Assembly (NCBI GenBank): GCA_950295325.1
Contig: OX485807.1
Coordinates: 30,227,666-30,291,665, forward strand
Source: Polytrichum commune
Lineage: Eukaryota > Streptophyta > Polytrichopsida > Polytrichales > Polytrichaceae
Reading direction: 5' to 3'
Length of the DNA stretch: 64,000 nucleotides
How positions within the stretch are numbered: the first letter of the stretch is position 1; each line of letters opens with the position of its first letter. A program made the position numbers and the translations under genes. This document shows, piece after piece, positions 48,801-60,899 of this stretch. A model generated the notes under the pieces. The model made no database searches. It worked only from the letters and a program-made list of their open reading frames with translations, and was not told where the DNA came from.

Positions 48801-51341
48801 ACACATAATGGAATTTGCAACTTTGTTTTATGACACAATTCATGGACAACATATCTACCCCTACACATATATTGAAATTCAACTTTCAATTGGTGTGGTG
48901 GCTTATGAACAAACATATGAACTAGGTCACTTATTGGGTGTCTAGTGGAGCCAATGGCAAGGCGACAAGTGTCCAAAATAGTGGTCAAGCCATGGCCAAA
49001 GACATCAAATATAGGTGTTAATGTATCTCCTCATATCCAATCACGACTAAACACATCAACAAAGTCAATGAAATCAACAAAAATCATCAAAATTGTTTGG
49101 CTTGACTTCTGCATAAAGTTGCATTGTTGCAAAGTTTTTATAATAAAATACATACGAATCCCAGTTTTGTTCATCGGACTACATTACAGACAATAGCAGA
49201 GTGGATGATGAGCTGTGATAGCATCTAAACATCCATCAACTCTCGCCCATTATGAAACACAACCCGTTTGCTCATGGATGTAAACTATATGTTATAGTTG
49301 AAATGTCCTAGCACTTGAAGAGCACCAATCTCACATTCTTCACAAAGGCTTTCACAATATTGTAAACTATGACAAGTTGTATGAACTGCAAGGTAAATTG
49401 GGCTTTACAACTAAGGTAGACATCCCTAATTCAATTACATACCTTAATTGGAGACCTATACCTAAGTGTACCTATCTGGTTAGGTGTGGCTCCAAGAACA
49501 CATACAAAGAAGATTGTGTTTAAGAGAAATTGAGCTACATGCTCAGATTATGATAACCATTCTAAGGTCAATACTCTACATAATTGGATGGGGAGAGGAC
49601 TATATGACAAATTCTTCTGCTAAATTCATAGCCAAGTCTAAATGTGAGGTGCTGGCCTTTTAAACAAATTTCAATGCGCTTGCGCATTTGAGTCCCCAAG
49701 AACATTCTCAACACCTTTTAGAATTCAACCTTCATTACTACAACGTAGGGAACATCCAGAATGAAGCAGATCAATGTGCCTGATTGAGAATCACACCGCA
49801 GTATCTTTGATGTTCTTCCAACCAAGATGATGAGCATTCTCATAGAAATCAAAATTATTGCTCAACATTTTCTTAAACTAAGTAAGAGCTCCAGAAATTT
49901 GTGCAAGGTGTTTGTGCTACTCCTATCCCTGCCATGCCCAAGCATCGACTCCACCTTTGCAAATACGAAGCTAAGCTGAGTGCGATTTCAAAGAACTATC
50001 CAAGCTTTGCCAAAAGAAAGTAAAAATCAACGACAACAATCCAGTCTTAGAAACTCGAGGATCTGAATTCAATTCTTGGGATCTCAAAATTGAGTTTTTT
50101 GGTGCCCATCATCATTATCTGAGGGTAAAGTTGGATTCTAAGAATGTTGCTGCTTCGTGCACAGTAGACCTTTTGGCAGCCACTGAGACATGATTCTTTG
50201 CTCGAGTTTTCTTTGAATGAAAATTAAGCTTTGAGAATGGGAACATCAACCCATGTTGCCACCCTCTACCTCAAACTATCTCCCACTCTAGCCCATTCCC
50301 ACTCCAACCCGGAATATATTTTATTTAAATAAATCCTTGCACAAGGACTCTCTGGTGACTTTGTACTTCTCTGCCAACTAAAGTTGTGTCCAGAAACCTC
50401 TCAGACCAATGCGCCAAAAGACAATCTTCCAAGCATTTCACAGGCAGTCTCCTGTGAAGCTGCCAACATTCCCAGCTACCTACCCACTATTTCGCACTTA
50501 ATTAAATAGAGCTTTCTCCCACAGACACATAGATGAAATTCTTCATCATTCATTCTTGCACAAGAACATGACCTACCGTTAACCTTGCCCTTCTTCTTCT
50601 TGCGCCAAATTAAATATCTCGCGAAAAGAAATTTCTCGGATCAATGCCCCAAACTTGACGTCTCAAAGAAATTTCGAAATAAAATCAGACACAGGCTACT
50701 GTGCAAAGTCGAAATGCTGTGCACAGCAAAGTCAATCCCTTGTTGTGGTTGTTACAGTCTACTGCGTAATATATTCCCCAAAATCGAGATTCTGAGTAGG
50801 CACCCAGTTGCGAATTAGAGGCAGGCATGCAGACAGCTCATCATTTCACAAGAGATTCAGACAGACTTACTGACAGATTCAATCACTCGAAAGATGGGAT
50901 TTGAAGAGTAGAATATAACTTACAAAAAATGTAAGGCGTGCTTCGCCAACCCCCCGTCTTGCGTCGGTTAGCAGGCCGACCTTGGTAATCCACCGAACCA
51001 TCTCCGACAAGCACCGACTCCGCCCCTTCTTCCTGTAACAACCACATACAAGGCATAGGCCCCAAGGATTCAGAGCGTGCCTAGCACTCAAATTTGAATC
51101 CACAACTTTCAATTACGTTGCTACAACTAACCCATGGATTTAGAAAGCAAGCGTTTTATTTAAAAAAACAAACAAACTCCCCAGACACATTTTACCTCTC
51201 CCATCCCAATGGCCTCCTAAAGCCACTAGAAAAACCATTCACCGCAATTTCCTGTTCTTGCAAAGCCCTGACTCCAGTGGCAGATGTTAGATGAGAAATT
51301 ATTCATGGAAAGGGGAATTATTTTCGAGATAACTTTACCAT
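42717..51341 (-). CDS. NPF (NRT1/PTR family) transporter, 5 exons
   Basis: Joined minus-strand exons: 51341-51339 (ATG), 51032-50924, 48751-48534, 47766-47207, 43704-42717; 1878 nt, ~625 residues, with all phases consistent. NPF proteins are plasma- or vacuolar-membrane, 12-helix MFS symporters for nitrate, peptides, hormones and other solutes. Landmarks: SVDYQGRPANRRKTGGWR (14-31), ADAYLGR (91-97), then SLGADQFDE and YFNWFFFSFVFGG (exon 4), LRCLDRAA (295-303), CTVTQVEE (327-334), GITFLQRIAIGL and LEFFYDQAPDSM (exon 5). The TM1 ExxER motif reads E40-F-A-E43-T44. The central and C-terminal parts look most like NPF4-type proteins (inference). Alternatively the first intron is retained and translation starts at an ATG near 51065. 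The 3.5-kb last intron holds two MITEs. Confidence 0.92.
44246..44636. mobile_element. ACTACACTAAATATGAT-family MITE in NPF intron (391 bp)
   Basis: The left end ACTACACTAAATATGATACC and the complement of the right end (ACTACACTAAATGTGATA) match, with weaker matching over ~40 bp including GGTGACACTAAATA. No clean target duplication could be decided, because the family's terminal bases can be read in more than one way. Non-coding. Confidence 0.75.
46427..46657. mobile_element. ACTACACTAAATATGAT-family MITE in NPF intron (231 bp)
   Basis: The left ACTACACTAAATATGATATT and the complement of the right end, ACTACAACAAATATGATGTT, form a ~37-bp inverted repeat that continues through TGTCACTTACTATT. 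The left ~100 bp match the partial copy at 22269. It contains a poly-T run. Non-coding. Confidence 0.78.
48752..50923 (-). other. Second NPF intron (2.2 kb), no feature seen
   Basis: Bounded by the donor TTTTTT/GTAAGT and the acceptor GATGCAG/TCATGG. AT-rich; I see no transposon ends or coding frames. Confidence 0.7.
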
Positions 51342-51503
51342 CTCCACAGATCACAGCAGCTCGGGTATATCGATTGAAGAGTGGTAGCTGTTGTAGATGA
51401 CGGAGATCGACACAGACAGAATCCACGCTTAATTACTTTCCCGTGACTCCCAATTTGGTTGAACAACACAATTGAAGCCAGACTAATTCTCTTTCGCTCT
51501 TAA

Positions 51504-51510
51504 TATATAT
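51504..51510 (-). promoter_or_regulatory. TATA box, NPF transporter gene
   Basis: TATATAT on the minus strand about 165 bp upstream of the proposed start codon (51341). Transcription would begin near 51475 and give a leader of ~135 nt. Confidence 0.5.
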
Positions 51511-51519
51511 TGAGACGCA

Positions 51520-53310
51520 ACTAGCTTGTTTCACGACCGTGTTCATATCCCCATCCTCATCCTCATCTTGTACACAAAGCTATATACACTCATTGACATC
51601 GCCATGCCTTCGTTTGCCATACATCCAACAACAACAACTCAACTACAAGATATTGCAGATAGAATGGTGCAACAATTCTTCTACTTTTGGATGAAAATCA
51701 GATGCTTCCATAGACCGTGAGTCGTGACTTAACTAAACCTCTCAACCTCCTATCTTAGCCTGCTCTTTGCTTGCTTTTCAATTCAGGCTCAACCCACTCA
51801 GTAAAGAAATTCATGCTCCCACCACGTCTACATCATCTCAAACCAACCTCCAGATTAAAACCCCAGAACTAATTTCGTTTTAAATTCGGCATTTATCTAG
51901 CCAAGATGCATCATATGTGCACCACCCGCCCGTGCATGGGATGTGGTTGCAAAAAAAGGATTTCAGGATAAATTATCCGCCTGGATGCGCAGAAGGAGTT
52001 TGCAAGGAGGATTTGCAAGTCACTGGACGGAGTAGGTGCTAATCTGTTCTTCTCAACTACAGGCCCCAGGGTGATTGGATTGATGTCGACAAAAGGGATA
52101 CCATATGGGCTTCGCTTATCCTAACGTCATACTCCCAACCGACCTATCTACAATCTGCACGACTCCTGCCTGCTGCAAGAAGATCCATTCAGACTGATGA
52201 CATGCTAAGTCTGAAACTCATGGTCACGTATATGTGTAAGTATAGCAAGGGGGTCCGATCCGCCGTATATCGATCATTCGATCGATCTAGACAGCTCTGG
52301 AGTCCGGCGACTCGGAATCCAACATACACACCAACTCAACCTCCCTGCAAAGTGGCACTCCCCAATCAATTCAAAACCCCAAGTTTGTAACATAAGTTGA
52401 TCCCGCTGGGTTTGAGGACTCCGACTTGAAGTGAGCATTTTCTAAGTATTATTAGTTTAAGTATAGGGCCAAGGTGGTATTGTTGTGATGGTGCTTGTTG
52501 CTACCGCCAAATAGTTGGATCCGAAGTAGGAAGCGAAAGGAGGGGGCGGCGGGGCCCAGATGATTTTGAAAAGGTTGGTTGCAAGAGTCTTTTATGCAAC
52601 TGGAAAGTGGAAACACACAAGACTCCTCGAAAAGCATCAGAGTCAGTCACCCTGCCCTACCTGACCTGACATGTTGGGTGTCACTGTGGCATCTAAGAAA
52701 GCTACATGTGCACTAAGGGGTTGTTTACACCATGCACCGTGAAGTTGTCTCAAGGCCTTGTAAAAATTTTGATTGGCTGTTGAACTTGTCCCGGGATCAC
52801 TTTAGATTACACCAAGAAAAAAATGTCAGAGTGGTCATGAAGTCCAAGGTTCCTAAAAGACATATTTTAAGGCCTACATTATCCATTGACGTTGTCCAAC
52901 GGGTTTTGTGGTGGGAGAGGCAAGAGAGGTGCTCGGGTAAAAAAAATGCAAGGGCTCATGGCAGAGAAATATTATTATAATAAAAGATTAATGGATTTAT
53001 TTGGGGGGAAGAGAAGATGAAGGCAATAGAAGACAAAAGAATGGTCAAACTTGATTTTTTTTCATAACTACCCTTTCTGGACATATATTTAAAAAATCAA
53101 CACATTCTCTTTTTGGTGCATGGTCATTCCTCTTGGTCCACATCCGGTTTACAGCTAGTGAGAGGCCCAAAAGCTTTGTAAATTGGTTTTTTTAAGTAAA
53201 TGAACCATGGAAGTTGGACCATTAAGGTCGGATGATGGAAGTTGGATCCGTAAGTAGGCCCATTCCGGCTCATTCATCTTAAGTGGACACCAAGGATGTC
53301 TCTATTTGAA
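51520..53310. other. NPF upstream region and intergenic DNA
   Basis: No gene is supported. Near 52716 the sequence TAAGGGGTTGTTTACACCAT resembles one end of a Harbinger-like element (compare the inverted GTGTAAACCGGCCCTAA at 40329), but no matching right end with duplication was found. Confidence 0.4.
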
Positions 53311-53561
53311 GGCTAGGGCTAGACACCCACCTCTTTGAGTTAAGTCCCTATCATTGTTACCGAGGTAGCTTAGGGGTCAAGTGAAAACATGATCTCCATA
53401 GGTTTGTGGTTTCTTCATCTTGAGTGGGTCCCTCTAGACTAATTTGGGGTCAAATGCTTCCAAAAATGAAATTTCTATGCTCTAATAGAATTGGTTGCGT
53501 TTTCACCTTGGATAAAAGTGGTAGGGGTCCAACTCAAAGAGGTGGGTGTCTAGTCATGGCC
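53311..53561. mobile_element. Inverted-repeat (MITE-like) element
   Basis: The left arm GGCTAGGGCTAGACACCCAC, with following CTCTTTGAGTT, recurs inverted at the right end (AACTCAAAGAGGTGGGTGTC), the arms matching for ~70 bp including a GGTGAAAAC stretch. A degraded relative with the same phrases (CATAGGTTTGTGG, TTCAAAGAGGTAGG) lies at about 54500-54830. No target duplication was identified. Confidence 0.6.
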
Positions 53562-54120
53562 GGCTAGACACCCACCTTTTCATTTGGGCCCCCACCAACA
53601 ATATGGATGCACAGGGGGGTCACTCCCTCTTACATTAATGCATACACGTGCGCTCAGGGCTTATTTATCTTGCAGCAAAGATTATAAGGTATGGTATTTT
53701 TCAAAATAAAGGTAAATGCTTGTATTTCAATACACCCTATCAGAAATTATAATTTTTTAGGGGAATGGATTTAAAATACCTTATTTTACCTATAGTGCCA
53801 AAGAAAATTGAAAAGAATATTGCAATTCAAAAAGCGCGCTGAAATTTTCCTTCCTTGCATGTAGGTAGAGAACATTAACTTCACATTGGATACGTTGGTT
53901 CAGTAACGTTCAAGCCAACCAACTTGCAAAGTCATCCATCCAGGCTTTTTCAACATAAAATTGCCTATTTTCATCCACTAGCACATACCCTACCCTAGAC
54001 TTGCTACCCCTAGTAATTGTTTCCACATTATTTTACATGTATTGACTAGATAAAAGAGGCCATTATATGTGATGGTATTTTACATGTAAACAAGTTTCAT
54101 TATTTTTAAAACCCTCTATA

Positions 54121-54345
54121 CACTAGAAGAAATCTTGTCCATTTCAACCGGCCTTGCGACTAGGCCATCACAACTCGCACCCAAAAAATGCATAAACAAA
54201 TCAATTTGGTTGGCAACCGGGGGGGCACCCTCCATGGGTACACCACGGGTACCTTCCGGGTGCCAACAAATTGATTTGTTTATGCATTTTTTGGGTGCAC
54301 GAGTCGCGATGGCCTCGGTTGAAATGGACAAGATTTCTTCTAGTG
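54121..54345. mobile_element. CACTA-like foldback MITE (225 bp)
   Basis: Ends CACTAGAAGAAATCTTGTCC (54121) and its exact inverse at the right end, with the two ~105-bp halves nearly complementary throughout (shared AAAAAATGCATAAACAAATC). A 3-bp direct repeat ATA lies on each side (54118-54120, 54346-54348), as CACTA elements make. Open frames on both strands are mirror images of the palindrome. Confidence 0.88.
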
Positions 54346-54349
54346 ATAT

Positions 54350-55218
54350 TATATGTAAGTTTTTTGCAAAGTTTATCTACAATGAATATATAAGACCCTA
54401 TTTTTTTTATCGCACGTTGTTTTTACGATTTTTGCCAGTGAGTCTTCCCCCCCCCCAACCCCGCCCCGAGTACAGATGAAAAGGTGTATGGTGAAAATAT
54501 GAACCCCCCATAGGTTTGTGGATGATTAATCTCAAGTGGCTTTCCTATACTAAATCAGAGTCTTTCATGCTAATTATGGGGACAATTAGTCTTTACAACA
54601 AGAAACTACAAGCTATAAAATTATTAATTGCGTTTTCAATTTAGATCAAATTGTTGTGGGGTCCAATTCAAAGAGGTAGGTTTCTAGCCATAGCCCCTAC
54701 TACTATTACCCAAGGTGAAAACACATTACATTATAGTAAAATGTAGCTTGTTATTTATGGATGACATACTCCGAATTAGTCTATACAGACCTACTTGAAA
54801 TGAATAAACCACAAACCTATGGAAGTGAGGTTTTTACCAATGTTGGACCAATATATAGGTGAACGTGTGGTATCAATAATCGTCAATAATAATGGTATCA
54901 AAGAACCTACCCATGAGTATCAAAATTATAATACTAGTCAAATGTTGATATTTGGTGGGTATGTCAAGGTGAGAAAATCTTGTTTACCAAAGTTATTATT
55001 TGGGTCAATACCATTGAAATTCATATTGATACTAAGTTGACTTTACCTCGGTATGAAAATTTATGCTTGATATACAAACCCGAATCAGAATAAAAAATAC
55101 CGTCAAATACCCATACATATACTTGTCAAAAGGTATGGGTATAGGTATGTGGACCAATTATAGGTATATAACGCAAATTGCTACTCCAATCAAAGTAACA
55201 ACTAAGAAGATTGGCTAG
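54350..55218. other. Repeat-derived DNA, no gene
   Basis: Contains poly-C near 54446 and a diverged copy of phrases from the 53311-53561 element. No coding frame is supported. Confidence 0.4.
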
Positions 55219-55223
55219 ATGGG

Positions 55224-56846
55224 TGTCAGCTATAAACCCCCACCCTTATGCGTCGTAGTCCGGGTGAGAGCCTATGGCTCACATGCACTTGCTTGACCCC
55301 CTTAGCCTTATGATCCAACTCCCAGTACTTCAGTAATGCAAATATTAAACACACAACTCTTTATTCAAAGATTCAGAGGTAACAAGTATTTAGAAATACT
55401 TTACTCCCTCGTGATTATTGTCACACCCAACCACTCAAAACATCATCCAACCCTAATGCGAAGTCCCACCTCACAATAGTGAACCACTGAATTAACCTAG
55501 GCAATGCCTACTGGCATTAAGGCCACTCCAATGGCACATTTGGGTCACACATGCCCTTACTCACTCACAACATTTAGTCTCTCCCTACACCCTAACATTC
55601 TACTTAATAAATTACCTACACTTGAAACTATTAAGCCTAGATGCCATCCGAGGTCTTCTGTTGTGCTTCGCCTCTCTTCCCCCTGAGCCGGATTCAATTA
55701 GCCTCCTTCAAGTAGATGTTGTCTACAGTTACCCAGCTATAGTGTGGCTCCTGGTGGACGATTCGCTAGTACTGATCCGGCAGCCAACCTCTACAGGCTC
55801 GCCCAACCTCCTTCATCCACTTACACCTTGCAAGAAATTCCCTTCCACCAGCTTACTGACCTCTTCCCGTGGCTTGAGAGGCTTGATCCTGCATTCACGG
55901 CCTCACCTCGAGCTACATTCCAGCTGCTCACTAGGACTAACCTATCTCCAACTTTCAGCGGTTGTTGCCTTAAGATTTTGAGCTCCAGAGAGATTTTTGG
56001 CATGCTCGGGAGGTTGAATGACCTCAGGCGCCTCGCCGCACTGATGTAGCCTCCCCGTTGAGTTCGCTATTGAATTTGGTGATTCCGTATGGTATGCTTT
56101 AGCCACAGCAGCTTATCACCGCACTCAAAATTCTAACAGCTAAGCAATGGCCGCATCTTCCTAGCCTCATTGAATGAATGCTTTCTCAACATCCCTTCAC
56201 ATAATGGATTCGAATCCACTGGAGTGGTCTATCCCCTCCTTAAACCCTTCAGCAGATTCGGCTGTCACTCGCCTTGCTCCCCTGACTTCTGCTCCGAGGG
56301 CGCAACTATCTCAATGTATGTTCTTTTCCTCCAAGCCGCCTCCTCCTCCTGAATCTAGCCTCGCCTCTATCACCTTACCCAAATTCACGTCTGAATGTCC
56401 AAGCCGCCAGTCGCTGCCTCGGCCGCCGCTCTTCCCTTGCACCCAGACGAAAAAAGAAGAGAGTGTTTTCCTCCAATCTCTACCCTATTCACACGAGCCA
56501 TTCCAGGGGCCTCCTTGGCTTTCCCGACCTCTGCCCTGTGGGAAAATCAACCACTTGCCTCTAACCCCTCCCCTAAAATGGACAATAAGGAGCCTAATTC
56601 CGACGTTAATACCCCGACTTTAAATAGTTTGCCCTAAGTACTACCTAATTCTCAAACTAATTCCTAAATCAATTCTGCAAAGATCCTAACCTCTAAATGA
56701 CTCATAACATAGGCTTTAACTTAATTGAAATCTAAGCTAAGGACGTAACTCTTTTTATCTTTTTGAATATTCAATGCAATTGCAAATTCTAAGTTTTAAT
56801 AAACTTTAAGATTAAGAACACATGTGGGCACCACATTGGGCTCACA
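55224..56846. mobile_element. Solo LTR (1623 bp), TSD ATGGG
   Basis: Starts TGTCAGCTATAAACCCCCAC and ends TTGGGCTCACA, with a perfect 5-bp duplication ATGGG at 55219-55223 and 56847-56851. It aligns in the same orientation with the solo LTR at 62005-63540 (shared TGCGTCGT-GTCC-GGTGAG near the start, CCCTAAAATGGACA late, GTGGGCAC and GGGCTCACA at the end). Proline- and serine-rich open frames inside (55622-56637) are not credible genes. The parent family is unknown. Confidence 0.88.
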
Positions 56847-56851
56847 ATGGG

Positions 56852-59425
56852 TCGACTACCCTAGTGCCTCCAAGAAATGACCTTCTATATCCTATAATCA
56901 TCCAAATGCATACCATTCATCTAGCAATTCTTCATTCATGAAAACCACTCTAAGTTCATCCTAAATCCATCTTTTCATCCATCATAAAATCGTTCTCCAT
57001 CCAACCTAAATCATTATAACTTCATCTAAACTTCATCCATTATACCTAATACATTCATTCAATAGATCATCCCCCAAAAATAACCTGTTCACCTCACCAT
57101 CGTTCAATTATTAACTACCGGGGTTAAATTTAGGGAATTTACTTAAATCTATGGTAATTTCAATTATAAATTTATCTATCCCATGTTATTGATCCAAATT
57201 GGATGTATGATACAACATTGGAAAGCTATCAAAAAAACTACTCAGAAAAAACACAAAAGATTTAATAACAAAATCTTGGAAAAAATTCCTATCAGAGCTG
57301 GATTGTGGCTAAATACTGTCGCAGTCACAATTTTTAGGAAAAACTTTAGAAATTCTTAACTAATTACCTCTAACTTGGGTTGGGCGTATAAGATATCGTT
57401 GGAAAACTATTGAAGTAAACTATATGATTAAATTGCTAACACTAGTGAAACCATTTAGAAATTTGCGGCAAATTTGTTACAACAGGGGGGTTGGCTATAA
57501 TTTCCTAACCTCCACCAATCTTCACACTAGGCACCCTTGGGTGGGGTGTTCGAGCGGTAGAAATGATAGAAGGTTAAACAATTTATCCCAAAATTAGTAA
57601 TTGGATGGGTGACCTTTTGCCCCCCTCCAAGCCAACACATCAACACTCCAATAAAAGCTAAGGCTCTAGCTTTAGCAACTAGCAACCAACCATCAACTAC
57701 TAACTTTATGTCTATCTCATGCCTCAAACGCCGCAAAACCCACAAACAACCAATAAAACATGAGAGAACGGCAAAAAATTCAGGCTTTCAATTCCACCAG
57801 CCTGCAGATCCACGTAGCAATTTCTAACATGGATTACAATGTCTTTTCATCAACACAAATTTCGCTAACATTCATACAACAAGGGAAGGGAAACGTCCAC
57901 AAAAAACGTTGTCACCTAGAAATAATGAGAGAAAGAAAGAGAAAATCCTAACGGAGAAGGAAATATTAATGAGTGGAACTAACCCTTGTGAACCGCTCCC
58001 CTTCCAACCACAAGGCCTTCTGCACCGTAGATATGGTTGGGCCTAAATCTAATGGTCAACACTAAAATCACTCTACACTACCTAAACCTTCTTCTACACC
58101 CCTAAATCCTAAGATCTTCATTCGTCGACACCTTGATCTAACGGCTTTTGCCTTCTTCCACATCTCGCCTTCATGCACATCATCTCCATTGGCAAATTTT
58201 TTATTTTAACATATTGCTCATTCATTCCTTGATACACCATGCCGAGTCTTCATTCGCTGCCACCTTGATCCAACAATTTTCACCTTCATCTACGCAACAC
58301 CTTCATCCTTAGCATCTCCATCGGTAATGTTCTCCAATATATACTTCTTATTCATTTGGACACATTATGTCAGGTCTTCATGAAACACCTAATCATCTAA
58401 CAAAGCTAACTAATTGATATTAATCTAACTCTTAACATTTAACTTCTTTTCTTAACTAGGTAGTGAGCCTTAAAGCCGCGTATTGTTTGGATGGCTCACA
58501 AGATCCCAAATGGTATTGAAAAAAAAGACGATATTAGTCCAACATTGGTTTTTACCCCCTTTGCCTTAGTGATAATGGTCTTCACCGACTTTAAATGAGC
58601 AATCGATCCTCCTCATCAAACCCCTCTTTGCAAATCCCGATTGTTTTTTAAGTTGGAGCCAAACTAAGAGTCCTCAACCCGGCTGGGGCAAACCAACACG
58701 TACATTGGTTCCTTGGAGGCAAGAGTTTAGGCATCCAACAAGAAACGAGTGTATGGGTTGGTTTGCCCAAATTCCTCAACCCTGCAAAAGGAAAACAAAT
58801 TCTCTAACCTTAGAAGGCTACACTTTGACCCATGACAAAGCAATTCCTCACCTACTAGTGGAATTGAGGACTTTGAGGTCAAGGTCTCGATCCCCACACA
58901 CCTGACCCAACTCGCCTTTCACTTAGAGTGTTGAATCCCATATGGTGTTAAAGCCAATCAACATCAACCGTGTTTCCTCAACCATACCTCATGTAGCCAA
59001 CAAGAGCATTTGTCAAATCATAGTAAGACATCATAAAGCCGACACTTGCCATCGACAAGGGTGTTGGATTAGACGAACCGGATGCAACCAACAACAATCT
59101 TTTAAACATTTAGTTCAAATTCTAGGGACGAAATTTAGCTTAAGGGGGACAAATGCTAAAAGTAAAAATGATATTCATATGGCAGTAAGAGAATGGGAAG
59201 AATAAGTAGTAAGGAGTAGAGGCAAGGGAATAGATAAGGATATGATGGAAGGTTCCTTTGAAAGGGCGGACGCTAAACACCCCCCACGAACTTCTAGGGA
59301 TTCTCTCTGACAGCGACAGGGCTGCCCGTAAACGTACGTCAGCAACGGAATTTTTTCTCATCCACATAACTTTCACGTCCATAGACGTCCGCGTCGCAAG
59401 CAATCATGCACTCCCGCAGATCTTG
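56852..59425. other. No supportable gene
   Basis: AT-rich DNA. GGATGGGTGACC at 57602 recalls a 5S rRNA or SINE phrase, but nothing around it supports one. A GC-richer patch at 59258-59400 (GGGCGGACGCTAAACACC near 59263, ACGTCCGCG near 59383) may be the start of the transposon-like region to the right. Confidence 0.4.
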
Positions 59426-59695
59426 TCCCACAGTCCCACAAAACATGTCCTACAGATCTTGTACTACATTTCCTTGTACCACAAAACATCTCCTACATAT
59501 ATTGTCCTACATATCCTGTACCACATAACATGTCCTAGAGATCTTGTCCCACACACCCTGTCCTACAATTCATGTCCTACGGGTAATGTACTACATACAT
59601 TGTAGCACATACCAATTACAACATATCATGTACAACATAGAGTATTATTTAAATGTTGTTCTACATTACTTGTAGAACACATATTGTCCTGCAGA
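59426..59695. repeat. Array of degenerate TGTCCTACA motifs
   Basis: About 17 variants of TGTCCYACA or TGTACYACA (and the inverse GTTCTACA) occur in ~270 bp at irregular 14-25 bp spacing. Related TGTAGAACAC or TGTTCTGCA motifs recur at about 60047, 60688, 61095 and 63567-63670. This looks like a subterminal motif array of a DNA transposon. Confidence 0.65.
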
Positions 59696-59892
59696 TATGA
59701 AAATTCCGATATTTCCGGATCTAGGGTTTGGGGGTGCTCGAAGCCTGACCACACAGTTCTTCGAACCCAGTGCACACAGTTCTCCGCATGTCGTGTGCTA
59801 TGCGTCACATGTGTTTAGGGGTTGTAATTTGTATGTTTCATTTTCAGTTCTTTGCACTATTTTTTCCAGTTCTTGTTGTTTGGAAGTAGTTC

Positions 59893-60258
59893 TTGGACGA
59901 ATGCCATGGTTTACCGACATGTGAGGTAGCTGGTTTTGGGAACTGCTGCGGTCTTCATCCCTGCTTTCACCTCCATTGGAAGGACACAGATTTTGAGGTT
60001 TATTCCATCATCACAATCGCCTCCATGGAGATTGCCTCCACAAATAATGTCCTGCATACGGCGAACGCACATATTGTCAGCTCTCATCTTGAATCCATTC
60101 CAGAGTCAAATGACGAACTAGCTCATTTTTCTCCTGCAACATTTCGTGCAAAGCAAGCTGATCTAATTTTTTCATTGAGAGAGAAAGTTCAAAATCCCCC
60201 TCCAGGCACATTTGCCATGGACGACTTGGTGTGGACCAGTCACATTATGCACGACTAG
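59893..60258 (+). CDS. Hypothetical open frame (doubtful)
   Basis: A 121-codon frame (SHLESIPESNDELAHFSPAT, then FRAKQADLIFSLREKVQNPP). The second half has protein-like composition and lies 5' of the MULE-like fragment on the same strand, so it could be transposon-encoded. I do not recognise it, and its start region (MDECHGLPTC) is unconvincing. Confidence 0.25.
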   Translation: MDECHGLPTCEVAGFGNCCGLHPCFHLHWKDTDFEVYSIITIASMEIASTNNVLHTANAHIVSSHLESIPESNDELAHFSPATFRAKQADLIFSLREKVQNPPPGTFAMDDLVWTSHIMHD

Positions 60259-60899
60259 GGTTTACACAAAACATCTATGCTAGCAGTCATATTGTGGGAT
60301 AGACTTCAGGATTTCATTCAAGGCGAGCAACAACATCCTCATTTTCCCTACAAATTCACAAAGGAAATCGTACGTGTTAACCTACCAAATTCCTTGTGAA
60401 CACCTCATGCACACAGTCCGGCACTTGTTTTGAGGTTTGACATACAGCCTACTCTAAAATTGGACCCAAATTCGCTGTTCTTCATGTTTTGCTTGTGATA
60501 ATGTGACAATAATGCAATTACCTTTAATATTTATGGGTTTATACAATGAAGGTTTAGGGAGAACACTGTACTTACGGATCAGTATGGTGCATCAATTTCA
60601 TGTCCTTTACCTCCTGGATATTGCTCTTACTGAAGATATTCATGCAGCCAAATATCTTCAATGTGTTGTGCAATGCCCTGAGCATGTGTGTTCTGCATAG
60701 AACATTACAGGCAATTGAGTTTACATGAACCAGTTCCAACATATACCAATATACCAATTCACATCTATTATCATTAATGTTATTCTTCCCTGGCCATTCC
60801 AGATACAGGTGCAACTTTGGCCTTGAAGATTAGTCTTCTGTAGTGGCACATGATATGCAAGCTCTATTGAAATTAACCCAAAAAAAACAAGCAGAACAT

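Noticed and set aside
55622-56637. Several 100-150 codon frames rich in S, P and L
   Set aside because: They lie wholly inside a solo LTR with perfect target duplication, in different frames and without a recognisable domain.
57600-57615. GGATGGGTGACC phrase like the 3' part of 5S rRNA
   Set aside because: Only this short phrase matches; the rest of a 5S gene or 5S-derived SINE is missing.
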